In this document: piece after piece, positions 46,930 to 58,433 of the stretch
How positions within the stretch are numbered: position 1 is the first letter of the stretch
Layout of the letters: each line of letters opens with the position of its first letter
Origin: Scalesia atractyloides
Taxonomy: Eukaryota; Streptophyta; Magnoliopsida; Asterales; Asteraceae
Assembly (NCBI GenBank): GCA_947069175.1
Contig: CAMTDV010000028.1
Span: 70,416,157-70,480,156 of the forward strand
Length of the DNA stretch: 64,000 bases
Direction of reading: 5' to 3'
Translations under genes and position numbers: made by a program
Notes under the pieces: model-generated
What the model was told of the DNA's origin: nothing
Seen by the model: only the letters and a program-made list of their open reading frames with translations
Database searches by the model: none

Positions 46930-48415
46930 CCCTTTTCTTCCAACCAATCATCATCTAGCATTTACACAAAAAGAGCTTGGGGAGAAGAATGGGAAATTCC
47001 ACCGAAAGCGCCGAAATATGATTTTTTTTTTTGGAGAGGGGGGTGGGGGCCCTTGGGGAAAGCTATCACATAAGTGTCACATAGGCTTCCTCAACGTGCT
47101 TTTTTTACACCCAATGGTCTTAGGAATATCCTCACACCACATAGCCTTATTAGTTTTGAGATAAAGCGTTTTCTCGAGTTCACACTACCCAAAACCTGAA
47201 TAATAGTTTTAAATATTTCTTAGCTTTCAAACAACAAAGAATTAAATAGTGATAATGATAACACAACCACTATAAGCTCAAAAATGCTAATAACAATAAT
47301 GTTAATAATAATAATAATAATATAATAATTGTGATATAATCAATAATAACATTTACTTAATAATGTAACTAGCTTAGAACCTCATGTTTTACACAGGTTG
47401 TACAAATTCAATTTTATATAATAAGTAAAATAGTTATATCTTTAAAATACCTCAAATATTGCACGAGTTAAATAAATATAATGTAAAAGATTAACATATA
47501 CAAGTTGTCAATATATATATAAATGATGAATTTGATGTACTATTTACATATTGGAATTTTAATTTATTAATTAGAAACATGTGTATTACACGTGGTAGAA
47601 CCAATCAAATATTAGATGATTATTAATAAGCGGAAAAATATAAGAAATGTAACAAATAAATAAGAGAGATCCTTGAAGTTTGTGACTTAATATTATTTTC
47701 TTATTTTTGTATCCTATTAAATATTAATTAAATAATAATAATATTAAAAAATAATTTAATTCAAAGTTTGATTAAAAATTATTATCCTTATATAACTTAT
47801 ATTTAGATAAATTATTGTTTAATGTTATTATTGTTTAATGAAAAAAGAAGTTGAAAAATAAGATGAGTAGTATTAATTGACACATGTCAAAAAGATATAG
47901 GAAAAGAAATTGAATAATAAGATAAGGAGGCATTAATTTATTGTACATGATACTTTTTTTTACCCTCAAAGTCCCAAAACTAAAGGGTTACTCAATAATT
48001 TATTATGTAGTTTAGTTATTATTTATTATGAATATTTTGTTAATATATTATGAAATCATTCCTTCCAAACTCTCAATTATGCATGAAGGACTTTACATTT
48101 ATTAATTCTTATTAAGGTATTTACGTGACTATAATTTGAGTGTAATATTAGAGTTTTGTCAAATTAGTGTATATTTATATTCGGTGCTTAAAACATCATT
48201 GAATATATGAAAACAAATTTCCCATTCTTGTAGTTGGTTTACAATTATGTATTACTAAAAAATAATACGGTGCTAGCATCCATAAAATACAAAATTCGAT
48301 ATATAATGATAAATGAAAAGAAAAAAAAATATATAGAATAAGTTAAAGGTACAATGGAAGTCGATTCATCACACATCTTTTTTAATCTTATTAATTAACC
48401 AATTATAATAATAAG

Positions 48416-48470
<55 letters not shown>

Positions 48471-49850
48471 AATATAATAATAATATAACAATAATATAAG
48501 ATTGGGGTTGAAGGAGAGAACGTCATGTGGCATTAAATGAAGTTTTTTTTATTAGAATTAGACTAGATTATAAACCCGTGTATTACACGGTGTTATACAA
48601 TAAAAATGATATAATTATATAATCTGTAAAAAGCTTCATATAACTGAAGTTTTTATTACCATATGACAATGCATACAAAATAAATTTACTTCAATTAAAT
48701 GAAAATAAAATTATTGATATGTCACAAATTAGATTTGTTTTTTGTATTAATAATTTTATGTGGATTTAATTAATAATTAGTTATTATAAAAATATGATCT
48801 AGATTTACGGTTTATATACGCTGAATAAAATATTTTTTATAATTAATGATTAATTTACTATATTACAAATTTGTAAGAAAAAAAATAAGAATTTAATAGT
48901 ACTAACTATGTTACAAATTTGTAGAAAAAAAGAAATTAATAGTACTAACTATGTTACAAATTTGTGAAAAAGAAATTAATAGGACTAAAATATGATTAAG
49001 TTACTATTTCCGATTTTATAGAATAATTCTTTATTTAGGGTCGATTAAGTTACTTTTTTTACTTTGTAAAATATTTCTTTATTTAGGTCATGAAGAAATT
49101 TGGACGGAAAAAATTTTTGAGAGGTGAAATATGCCAACAAATTAATAAATATAATATTATATGCTAAGTAATAAATAAGTTTCATCTCTAAAACCCGTGT
49201 ACTGCACGAGTTAAATAAACACATGTTTTATATTACTTAAAGAAATATAATATAATCAGTTAACACATATGGTTGTCAATATATATTTAAAAAAAATAAA
49301 CTTTGATGTACTATTTATGAAAAAAAAGTACATAATAATTATACTTGAATAATATTTACAATAATATTAATGCATTGATATTGAAGGTGGTTTTTATCAT
49401 ATAATGTTTATATAGAATATATGAAATATTAAAAATTTAATTGATAAAAAATAGAATTAATTATCTAGAAAAAAAGAAACACCAATGTTCTAAAATTAAT
49501 AAACAAAGTATTAATCATAACCCAAAACCCTTGGGTATATTATGATTAACAACTACCTTTTTTCAGGGAAAAAAACTTCACTGTATTAATCAATTGAAAT
49601 TAGTTAAATTTTGAACTCTATTGTCATAAATTCATAAGTTGGTGTTTAAATTTTAAAGATTGTATAAACACTTCGAGAAAAACCGTTGGTGTATATGGAG
49701 TTAACGTGTTAACAACTTACACTTTAAAATGTTCGCCATGTTTTAGTGTTAAAAAATATTAATATATAAATGTAGTTATGTTTAAAATAATTTGTTTTAA
49801 AAATGGACCAAGTTTTAACATTGGTTAAACAAATTTACAGTGACGTTCCA
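46930..49850. other. AT-rich intergenic region with microsatellites
   Basis: AAT-type microsatellites lie at about 47303-47325 and 48419-48485. The phrase AAACCCGTGTATT(A)CACG and variants recur near 48571 and 49193, with weaker forms near 47390, 47450 and 47580. This suggests remnants of one repeat family. No gene was seen. Confidence 0.5.
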
Positions 49851-49854
49851 AAAA

Positions 49855-50007
49855 GAAATGGATAAGTCATCATAAAATAGTTTTATAAAATTAGCTGAAT
49901 TCATTTTTGAAACGTCTCAAAATCAGAAGTTATTATATATGAATTAAAAATATATTAGATATTAGATTAATATATTAATTAATAATATTAACAATATTAA
50001 AAAATTA
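49855..50007 (+). repeat. Tandem-derived repeat, left copy
   Basis: It contains AAAATAGTTTTATAAAATTA and TTAATAATATTAACAATATT. It matches 53105-53265 and abuts the solo LTR. Confidence 0.8.
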
Positions 50008-50009
50008 AT

Positions 50010-53000
50010 TGTACGACCCTAGCTTAATTAATTGAAATACTATAAAATCTTTTTCATTTAAATGTATAAATGCAAATAGACATCCATACACAATTTCGAG
50101 TTTTATAAAACTTAATAAAAGTTAAAACATTTCAATATGTTATCGTTGATTAGTTTCGTAATTGACTAATCATAATGCGGAAGCTTAAACTAGATCGTGT
50201 TCGGTTTCTCGTTGAGCATGATCGTCATCCGGAGCTTCAAGTCATTACCTATATTTCATAAATTATGAAATACGTTAGTTATGGGAAGTTTATAACGTAC
50301 TAATTATGCCCGAAAGCCAAAAATAACAAAAATCAACATTTTTCAAAACTGCCCGCCGTAAGCTATAGTACGGCTCAGTTACTCTACTCCAACCAGTAGC
50401 CCCCTATCGTAGGTTACGGCTGCCTGCTGTAGCTTACGGTAGGCTTAAAGCTGCAATATTTCAGCATTGTCATTTTTCGCGAAAACTTCCGTAACTTCTC
50501 CAATTTTCATTCGTTTCAGGTGAAACTTGTTTCTAAATGACCGTAAAACAATTGCCTACATATTTAACAAAAAATCCTTAACCCATATTCATAGCTTTTA
50601 TGAATCACGCCACCGTTACCCGGTTTATACGTATTTTTATACTGACCCGTTATGAAAATTTAAGCACTTAAGCTTAAATTATCCACATCCCTTAATATCT
50701 CTTATTCCCGCTTTGTGGTCTTTATTCATCTATCATCACAACTTCAATTGTGATGGATTATGATAGAAAATTTTATTATATTCCCATTTTACCCTCGTTA
50801 TGTAACTTTTACGAAAATGAGCCATTAGGTATCATTAAGCCAAAATGATTTAAACCTTCCACTTTATATTACCGGAAAGATTTGTTCAAGTTATAAAACT
50901 CATATTTAAACTACCCTTAAGGATCGTTTGCCGGTTTTTAATTTGAGTGCGTTTTGGTCAACTTTAGTCCTTTTTACGACGATAGACTTTTAAATGCATA
51001 TTTTGACCAAGTGAGCACTTTTAACCTATGTTCTATTAGAATTTCATTATGTTCCTAAGAACATAATGTCTACAATTTAAATTATTAGATATACCTCTCT
51101 TTAGGTAATCCAATGTTCACTCGTGACTCGTTTAACTCTCATCGGACCTTAGGTCCTCATTGAGAGTTTGACCTATTACACGTACCTGGCTCGGGTCATA
51201 GCATTCACCCATTTTAATACCTTCCAATATTAATTTCTAATTAAAAGCAAGCAATCCATACGCTATTCTCCCTGTGAGCACAAAACTCGACAAACGACCA
51301 TTAGTCATTATTTTCAAATGGCGACAACATCACCATTTGACCCGTTTGGCTTAAATGAACATTTTATCATTGTGAGATGGTATTTATTTGCCATCTCATC
51401 CATGTAACCCGTTTCGGTTTACACCGTATAATCATATTAATTAAAAATCATTTCTTAATTCGTTTGACCCATCATGCCTTACACCATAGGATGTTTTTTT
51501 TTTCAAAAACTACTGTCTATCCGTTAACTCGTAACCAAATTATCATTTTACCCTTTTTACCCCTTATGGTTTACACCAAAAGGTAATTTTTTTTCAAAAC
51601 TCCTTGTTTATTCGTCATCACATGACCAAATTACCGTTTTACCCTTTTTATCATCAAAATAGTTTCTTACCATTTTCACTTGTTCCGGCCCGTATCATTC
51701 TGCGTCAGAACATCATATTTCAAATACTAATTTACCTTGTACATAACCAATATAATAAGTAAGTGTTCTACTAGGAGGGTGTAAGCTTTACTTACCTTGC
51801 ATCCAATTATGCTTTTCCGCATATTTGATCCGTTTGACCGGCTTATTCCCAAGCTTCCATCTAGTTTGCCAAGCGTCAAACTATTATTTATCACTCGCAA
51901 GATGGTTAGATTAGTTATTATTTATCACGACTATCCCACCTCACGCATTTTACATAAAAATTACCATTTGATCTTATCATAGGTCAGTTTGACTTTTAGA
52001 AGTCAACTGCCTATTAACATATGTTAATGCACAAATAAGTTCAACAACTCATTTAGGAAATACGTCAAATACCCGGTAGGCGTTGTTTTTAAGCTACCAT
52101 TTTAACTAGATTCCCAACCAAATTTATATCATTTCTTTCACTTTGACAAGTTCGAGCGATCATTAACATCAAGTTAACTTAGCTCCCAACTATCAGTGCT
52201 AATTTATCCATTCATTGTGCTAGAACTATGGGTTTTCATCTTTATGTAAAACCCATTATATCATATTACTAGACATTCATCCGAAGACCTAATATAATCA
52301 AATTCTACATATAACTAGTAGATAACATGATTTCAAGTATCTATTAACATGAATGTAACATCAAATTCATCATAACATACAAAACCCATTTCATGGCAAC
52401 TATGAACATATACTCAAACTCATAAATTGTTCAAGTATCTTCCTATTACTACAATGTATGATGATTTTAAACATATGTATATCATCATCTTCATTATATT
52501 ATCAAAACCCACTTCATAATCTACTTGTTAATCACTTACAAGTAATCCCTTACACCAAATATTGCATAACTTCTTTGTATCTAACGAAATTAAGCATACA
52601 CATACACTTAATTCATCTTTGGATCATAATCCAACAACCTAATTACAAATATTCTACTTGTCTCAAATCATGACCTTCACCAATCTAGGTTTTTAAACGT
52701 ACCTTATGATCCACTCGTCTAGGTGATCGATAATTCATGTTCATGCATGAATTTAGGGTCCAATTCCTCCTTCAATTTTGATGATTTTTTAAGAACAAGG
52801 GTTTGCCCTTATTTGTTCCCCTGAGAATCAACCTACACACACACACCATGTGTGTGTGTTGTGTTTTAATTTTTGTTTTTAAAACACAAGTTTTCTTTTT
52901 GACAATTTTTGTTTTTAAAACACAAGTACTCATTGTTTTAGTACTTATTCACATGTTATTAACTAGGTTAATTTGTTCCTAGCTATTTTGTTTATGGGTT

Positions 53001-53083
53001 AACTTTTACCACTAACGGTATTTTTACCCGCTCATCTTTGGTTAATTTAGTTTAATTACTAAACCTGTTTTCGAGGTGTTACA
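50010..53083 (-). mobile_element. Solo LTR of about 3.07 kb
   Basis: On the minus strand it starts TGTAACACCTCG and ends GGGTCGTACA. Flanking 5-mers are TTAAT and ATAAT (four of five match). No retroviral coding sequence was found. It resembles chromovirus LTRs but has no tRNA-like modules. A palindromic (CA)n/(TG)n segment lies at 52834-52859. Confidence 0.75.
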
Positions 53084-53104
53084 ATAATGGAGAGAATGCT
53101 GATG

Positions 53105-53265
53105 TTTCAAAAAGATATGAATAAATAATCATAAAATAGTTTTATAAAATTAGCTGAATTCATTTTTGAAACGCCTCAAAATCAGGAGTTATTATATATT
53201 AATAAAAACATATATTATGTATTAGATTAATATATTAATTAATAATATTAACAATATTACTAAAT
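53105..53265 (+). repeat. Tandem-derived repeat, right copy
   Basis: It is the counterpart of 49855-50007, with a few substitutions. Confidence 0.8.
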
Positions 53266-53537
53266 TAATGACGAGAATGTCACGTGACAATTAGTCGAGT
53301 CTTTTATTAGATTTTAGATAAGACTAATAATAAAAATAACACTTATAGTAATCATAATAAACTTAATATAGTAATAAAACTTATAATAAAAATAACACAT
53401 CTAGTAATAAGTATACCAATCATAACAACAATGATACAGAATAATAAAAAAAATTCTAAAAGGTATTATGTATTATCAACTATTATATGTGTATCCTATT
53501 GGTGACAAATATCGAACCGTGAAATAAAAAAATATTA

Positions 53538-53823
53538 GAGTAAATTACTTTTTAAGTTCCTGTGTTTTAGTGGTTTTAACTACTTGAGTTCAAAATCAAA
53601 AATTTTAACGCTCTGAGTCCTTAACCGCTCATTTTATAACGTTTTGAGTCCCTGTCTTATAGTGGTTTTAACCACTTGAGTCCAAAATCAAAAGTACAAG
53701 TGTTATAAATTGGATTCAAAACGTTATAAAATGAGTGATTAAGGACTCTGAACGTTAAAATTTTTTGTTTTGAATTCAAGTAGTTAAAACCACTAAACAC
53801 AAGTACTAAAAAGTAATTTACTC
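53538..53823. mobile_element. MULE-type MITE, 286 bp
   Basis: Inverted ends GAGTAAATTACTTTTTA and AAAAAGTAATTTACTC. Flanking 9-mers AAAATATTA (53529-53537) and AAACTATTA (53824-53832) differ at one base. The first nine terminal bases, GAGTAAATT, are the same as in the elements at 2447 and 56936. The arms otherwise differ. Confidence 0.8.
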
Positions 53824-54349
53824 AAACTATTATATATGTGTATATTATGAAGATGATTCAAGTATGATGAAATGGGAAATATAGTTTCGGTAGGAATGGT
53901 AGAAAGGAATTAGATTGTGACATGTAGGAAAATTGAAAAATAAAGAGGAAATGTATTTTAGTCAATCTTATCTCTTTCTCTTTCCCTGCAACTTCAAAAC
54001 TCATCATTTTCAAAAACTCACTATCTTCAACCTTTTCTTCACTTTCTATCTCAATAATCACCATATCATAGTGCGATTTTCGTCATCAATCAGTGATTCA
54101 AACACTTAATCAACGTGTTCTTCAACTTTTAAAAAAAAACCCAGTTTAATTTCATACAATTACTTATTTTTCCCATGGTTTTGAAGTGAATCACTTGATT
54201 GTTCGATTCGATCCGATCGTTGATAAGTGTTTCTAAGATTCAAATTTCGTCAATGTTGATAAATCTGAAGAAATCGGCTTCGATTTGTCCAAGAGATTTT
54301 TGAACTATGTTTTACGATCTGGGTTTTTGAATTAAGTCATTGCTTTACA

Positions 54350-55340
54350 AATGAATGAAAAACACTTTTTTTTGTCTTTTTAGTCCATTGCGTTTTAGAA
54401 AAAAGATATTTCTCTGTGTTTTTAGCCTGTTGCGTTTTAGAAAAAGGACATTTATTTTTGTTTTTAGTCCATTGCGTTTTAGAAACAACACGTTTCTTTG
54501 TGTTTTAGTCTATTGCGTTTTAGAAAAAAAAAATCATTTCTTTGTATTTTTAGTTTATTGCGTTTTAGAAACAACACATTTCTTTTGTGTTTTTTGTCCA
54601 TTGCGTTTTCTAACACAATGAAAAATAAATTTGTTTTATACTTTTAATCCATTGCGTTTTATAACACAATGAAAAAAAACACATTTTTTTCTTTTTAGCC
54701 CATTTCGTTTTAGAACTGGAGTGGTGTTGGAACATACATATAACCATTTTAAAACAGAAACATGACCATGTGAAACCTCATTGCGTTTTAGACTTAGACC
54801 TGGAATGTGAGGTACACTAAACTAGCATGATCATGTTAAAACAAAACATGATCATGTTGTGAAACCCAACCCATTCCCATTGCGTTTTAGACTTGGAATG
54901 TGAGGTACGTTTTAGAACTAAACTGATACGATCATGTTAGAATAGAAACATGATCATGTTGTGAAACCCAACCCATTTTGTTTTAGAAACTGAAAGAACA
55001 CGATCATGTTCATGACCATGTTAAAGTTAAAACAGAAACATGGCCATGTGAACCCAATTGCGTGTTAGAGATCATGTTGACACATGACCGTGTTAAAACA
55101 GAAACATGACCATGTTCAACACAATTGCGTTTTAGACCTTGAATGTGAGGTAACTTCTGTTAAAAAACATGATCATCCTAAAATAGAAACACCATTATGT
55201 TGGAACAGAAACATGACCATGTTAAATAGAAGTCACACCTCATTACGTTTTAGACATGGAGTGCATGTTTTAGAGACCTGGAGTGTAAAATGTTGAAACA
55301 AAGACATGACTATGTTAAAACCCATTGCGTTTTAGAACCT
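54350..55340 (+). repeat. Minisatellite built on CATTGCGTTTTAGA
   Basis: About 16 copies of CATTGCGTTTTAGA or close variants occur. From 54350 to about 54700 the spacing is regular, near 40-60 bp, with TTTCTTTGTGTTTTTAGTC. From 54720 the units lengthen and gain AACAGAAACATGACCATGT words in direct and inverted order. The open frame over the first part is a by-product of the repeat. Confidence 0.88.
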
Positions 55341-55344
55341 GCAA

Positions 55345-56302
55345 TTGCAAAATCTTTATTTTAGGTTTCATTGTGTTTTACGTATCTAAGTTTTCAAATT
55401 TTTTTCAAAAGTATAGCAATGCTATACTCGTTTTAAAATAAGAAAACGCTCATTTTTATGGTGTAATTTTTTATAAAAAAATAACTTCATTTGAAACGTA
55501 CAAAATATTCAACATTTAAACACAAAATACTAAAACAGAAAAAAATACATTATTCGAACGTAGATTATTCATTTAAGTTTAGTACTTCGATTCAAGCATC
55601 ATAAAATCCAGTTTGGATATGAACCCAATTCAAATATTTGAAATCTGAATTTGAATTCGTTATTGCAATTCGATTTTGTAACTTTGACTTTTTCGAATTC
55701 GATTCAAATAATGAACAGCCTAGTTGAAGTTGGAGGAAATCAAACACTAAGATTAGTGAAAACTACTAAATATGTTGGTATTAATGAAAATATAATCCTG
55801 AAAAAAACATATAAACTTAGAGAATAAGAAATTCATTTAATATGGTGAAACATGAGGGGGTGGTGGTGTTGTGTTTACCACGAAGATGCGCTACTAAAAA
55901 GGACAATGTGAATTTCTCCTCGAGCTTGCAGGGCCACATGGGCACCCCACACGCTTTCTTCAAACCATAACTCAAGGACTTACGACTTGCTAGTATTCAA
56001 TGTGTTTCACATTACGAAAAAAGCTGTTACTTTTTTTTTCTAAGTACAAGCAAAATTTAGATATGGTTATTAATTTAAATACTGGCCTAGTGATATAGTG
56101 TTTGCTTCGCATAAAAGTAACATGTGTTCAAATTATTATAAATGCAAGATTAGCTTATATTAATTATAAAAATGTTTCCTAAAGAAAGGAATCAAATGTT
56201 GCGTGGGTTGCTGGTGTGGGGCTAGCCAATTTGTTTGAGACACATGCCTCTTAGACCACTCGTTGTGGCTTAACTAAAAGTTTCATAACACCCTGTTACA
56301 TA
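55345..56302. other. Intergenic, no gene seen
   Basis: Around 55425-55475 there is an inverted motif (ACTCGTTTT and AAAACGCTCATTTTTATGG) related to the termini of the element at 42370-43090. Nothing else is recognisable. Confidence 0.35.
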
Positions 56303-56318
56303 GATAATTGGCTTTAAC

Positions 56319-56887
56319 ATTTTTTTTTGAAAGGCATATCTCATTAAACCAAACACAGTGCGAAACTGAGAAACAGATTACAACAGAAAGAAAAGGCCAA
56401 AGGCCAAAAATAAACAAGCTACACAAAACAATCCTCAAGAGAACATTACTAAGTACGCCAAGAGATGGACTCGTGCTTCGACCTATTAACAATCCAAGAG
56501 AATAATTGAGTGGTAATTTCATCAATGATGTTTTCTATCGAAGTTCGACGCCTATTAAAAACCAAATTGTTATGAGCCTTCCACTCAAACCAAACGGTCG
56601 TATACACCATCGCCTTACCCAGTTTGTACCTCAACCTAGAACCCGCCACTGCAGCTCCAATATCAAATAGGCCAACCACATTAGTTGCTGAGTAAAAAGG
56701 ACACCCGCTCATTGGCAAAAAGATGATAAGTAGTTTCCTCTTTAGTCCTACAAAATTGACACAACGTCGAGCCCTCCACCACTCCACTTCTGCAAAAGTT
56801 GAGACTCATCGGAATCTTATTAAGGAGGAGTCTCTAGTTAAGCAAAGAACCTTTAAGGGAACTCACTTTAACCAAAAGAAACTTATT
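56319..56887 (-). mobile_element. 5'-truncated LINE (non-LTR retrotransposon) fragment
   Basis: The minus strand encodes the C-terminal zinc-binding region that follows reverse transcriptase (TLCQFCRTKEETTYHLF), then WFEWKAHNNLVFNRR and FSWIVNRSK, all typical of plant L1-type LINEs. It ends with TTTGGTTTAATGAGATATGC and an A-run (T-run 56320-56328 on plus). The target duplication is GATAATTGGCTTTAAC (56303-56318) versus GATAATGGGCTTTAAC (56888-56903), 15 of 16. Stops break the frame. Confidence 0.88.
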
Positions 56888-56935
56888 GATAATGGGCTTT
56901 AACTAACCCACCTTTTGACTATCACATTTTGGTTT

Positions 56936-57874
56936 GAGTAAATTGCACAAAACATCCTTTATGTTTCCTTAAACTTGCAGGTTCCAGCCTTAATGTTTAA
57001 AAGTTGCTAAAAACAGCCTCTATGTTTATTTTTGTTGCGGGTTCAACCCTTTACAGCTAACCACGTTATTTTCTTCAGTTAAGTTCCCTCACATGCATAA
57101 CATGTGAGGGTATATTCGTCATTTTGGTTGATCTTCCACCCACGTCAATTATAAGAAAAAAGAATATTTAAGGTTTAACCTATTTTAAAAAATTCTAACC
57201 GCAGGGACTAATGTGCAATAAAACCAAACTTTTAAAAACCAAACACCCTCTTTTCCGGTCTTCTTCTCCGGCGACTTCGTCGGATTCCGGCGAACTCGGA
57301 ATTAAGATAGGAATCTTGTTAAGTTAGCCCACTAAGCTGTAAAGATTAACACAGATTTTGATCATGCCAATCAAACTCTCCAGGATTATCATCAGTTGGA
57401 AGAATCGACGCCTTATTTGCATCAGACGGAAACGACAAATGACTCTTCAACCCTAGATACCTCTCACGGAACTCCGATGCCGTCAAATCAGAGAACTTCG
57501 TAACACCGTGTTCAGTAGTCGGATCCAGCAACTGGTGACGCTTAGGATGCCGAAGTTAGACTTAAACACTATCAAACGGTAATCGTGCTCCTCTGTAGTC
57601 GCGTACGTTTTACCAAACTTTGTTTAAACTAGGTTAAAACTTAAATATTCTTTTTTTATAATTGAAGTGGGTGGAAGATCAACCAAAATGACGAATATAC
57701 CCTCACATGTTATGCATGTGAGGGAACTTAACTGAAGAAAATAACGTGGTTAGCTGTAAAGGGTTGAACCCGCAACAAAAATAAACATAAAGACTGTTTT
57801 TAGCAACTTTTAAACATTAAGGCTGGAACCTGCAAGTTTGAGGAAACATAAAAGATGTTTTGTGCAATTTACTC
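56936..57874. mobile_element. Pack-MULE carrying a cysteine protease gene fragment
   Basis: Inverted arms of about 240 bp begin GAGTAAATTGCAC and end GTGCAATTTACTC. They are flanked by a perfect 9-bp duplication TTTTGGTTT (56927-56935 and 57875-57883). The interior (about 57180-57625) is not transposon sequence and includes a host gene fragment. The arms match the intron MITE at 2447-2803, and extend further inward. Confidence 0.92.
57352..57621 (-). pseudogene. Captured fragment of an RD19-like papain-type cysteine protease
   Basis: The minus strand encodes part of the inhibitory propeptide: FGKTYATTEEHDYR, then HGVTKFSDLTASEFRERYLG (the ERFNIN/GNFD-type propeptide region) and ANKASILPTDDNPGEFDWHD, which is the junction with the mature enzyme. 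Homology ends there, before the catalytic Cys. A frame change lies near 57555. The fragment has no catalytic domain and cannot make a protease. It is placed between MULE arms, which explains how it was moved. Confidence 0.87.
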
Positions 57875-57883
57875 TTTTGGTTT

Positions 57884-58433
57884 ACCTAAAACTTATATAT
57901 AACAAAAGATAAAAAAAAAATAAAAGTGTGATTGGTTGATTGGTGATGGACCCCACCACCTTACACTGTTACGGGCATTATTGGGTTAACGACCTCTTTG
58001 TTGTCGCCCATGTTTAACGCCTGTAAGATGGCTTTACGGATCCAGAAATGTTTTTTGATAGGTTTTCATATAGGCTTTTACTAAAATGTTTAAATCGGGG
58101 TAAATGTTTAAATCGAGTGAGTTGGTGTAAACAATTAAGAATAGATCGGCCCCTTGAGTAAGCTGGCTTGGTATGTTAACCCACGAGAAGAACATATTCA
58201 AACTTGAAAAGTAGAGTTAGTTGTAACAACGAGTATCATATGCCATTAATTATTAATTATTAATTAATTAATACAAATACGGCGCCAAATAAATATCCCA
58301 CCAAAACTCACTTTCCGGTCAGAAAATCCCTCTTTGTCCTCTTCCACATCCCCCAAGATTTTTATTCCGACACTTTTCTCCACCTTCATCACAACCAATC
58401 TTCACCTTCAAAACCCTCAATCCTCCACACATC
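57884..58433 (+). promoter_or_regulatory. Upstream region of the CONSTANS-like gene
   Basis: Positions 58245-58275 are a TTAATTAA-rich tract. GGCGCCAAA at 58281-58289 is an E2F-type core. From about 58310 the sequence is pyrimidine-rich, as expected for a 5' UTR. The Pack-MULE ends 551 bp before the coding start and so lies in or next to the promoter. Confidence 0.45.

Noticed and set aside
46790..47164. Open frame encoding a polyglycine stretch
   Set aside because: It is created by the G-run; no family resemblance, and composition is that of a repeat.
51377..51982. Short open frames inside the 3.07-kb solo LTR
   Set aside because: They lack any domain, and lie entirely inside LTR sequence with clear termini.
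54355..54621. Open frame with repeating SPLRFR-like peptides
   Set aside because: It is the translation of the CATTGCGTTTTAGA minisatellite, not a gene.
57230..57345. Second captured gene in the Pack-MULE (CCGGCGACTTCG-rich segment)
   Set aside because: The composition looks host-derived, but no protein family could be recognised in any frame.
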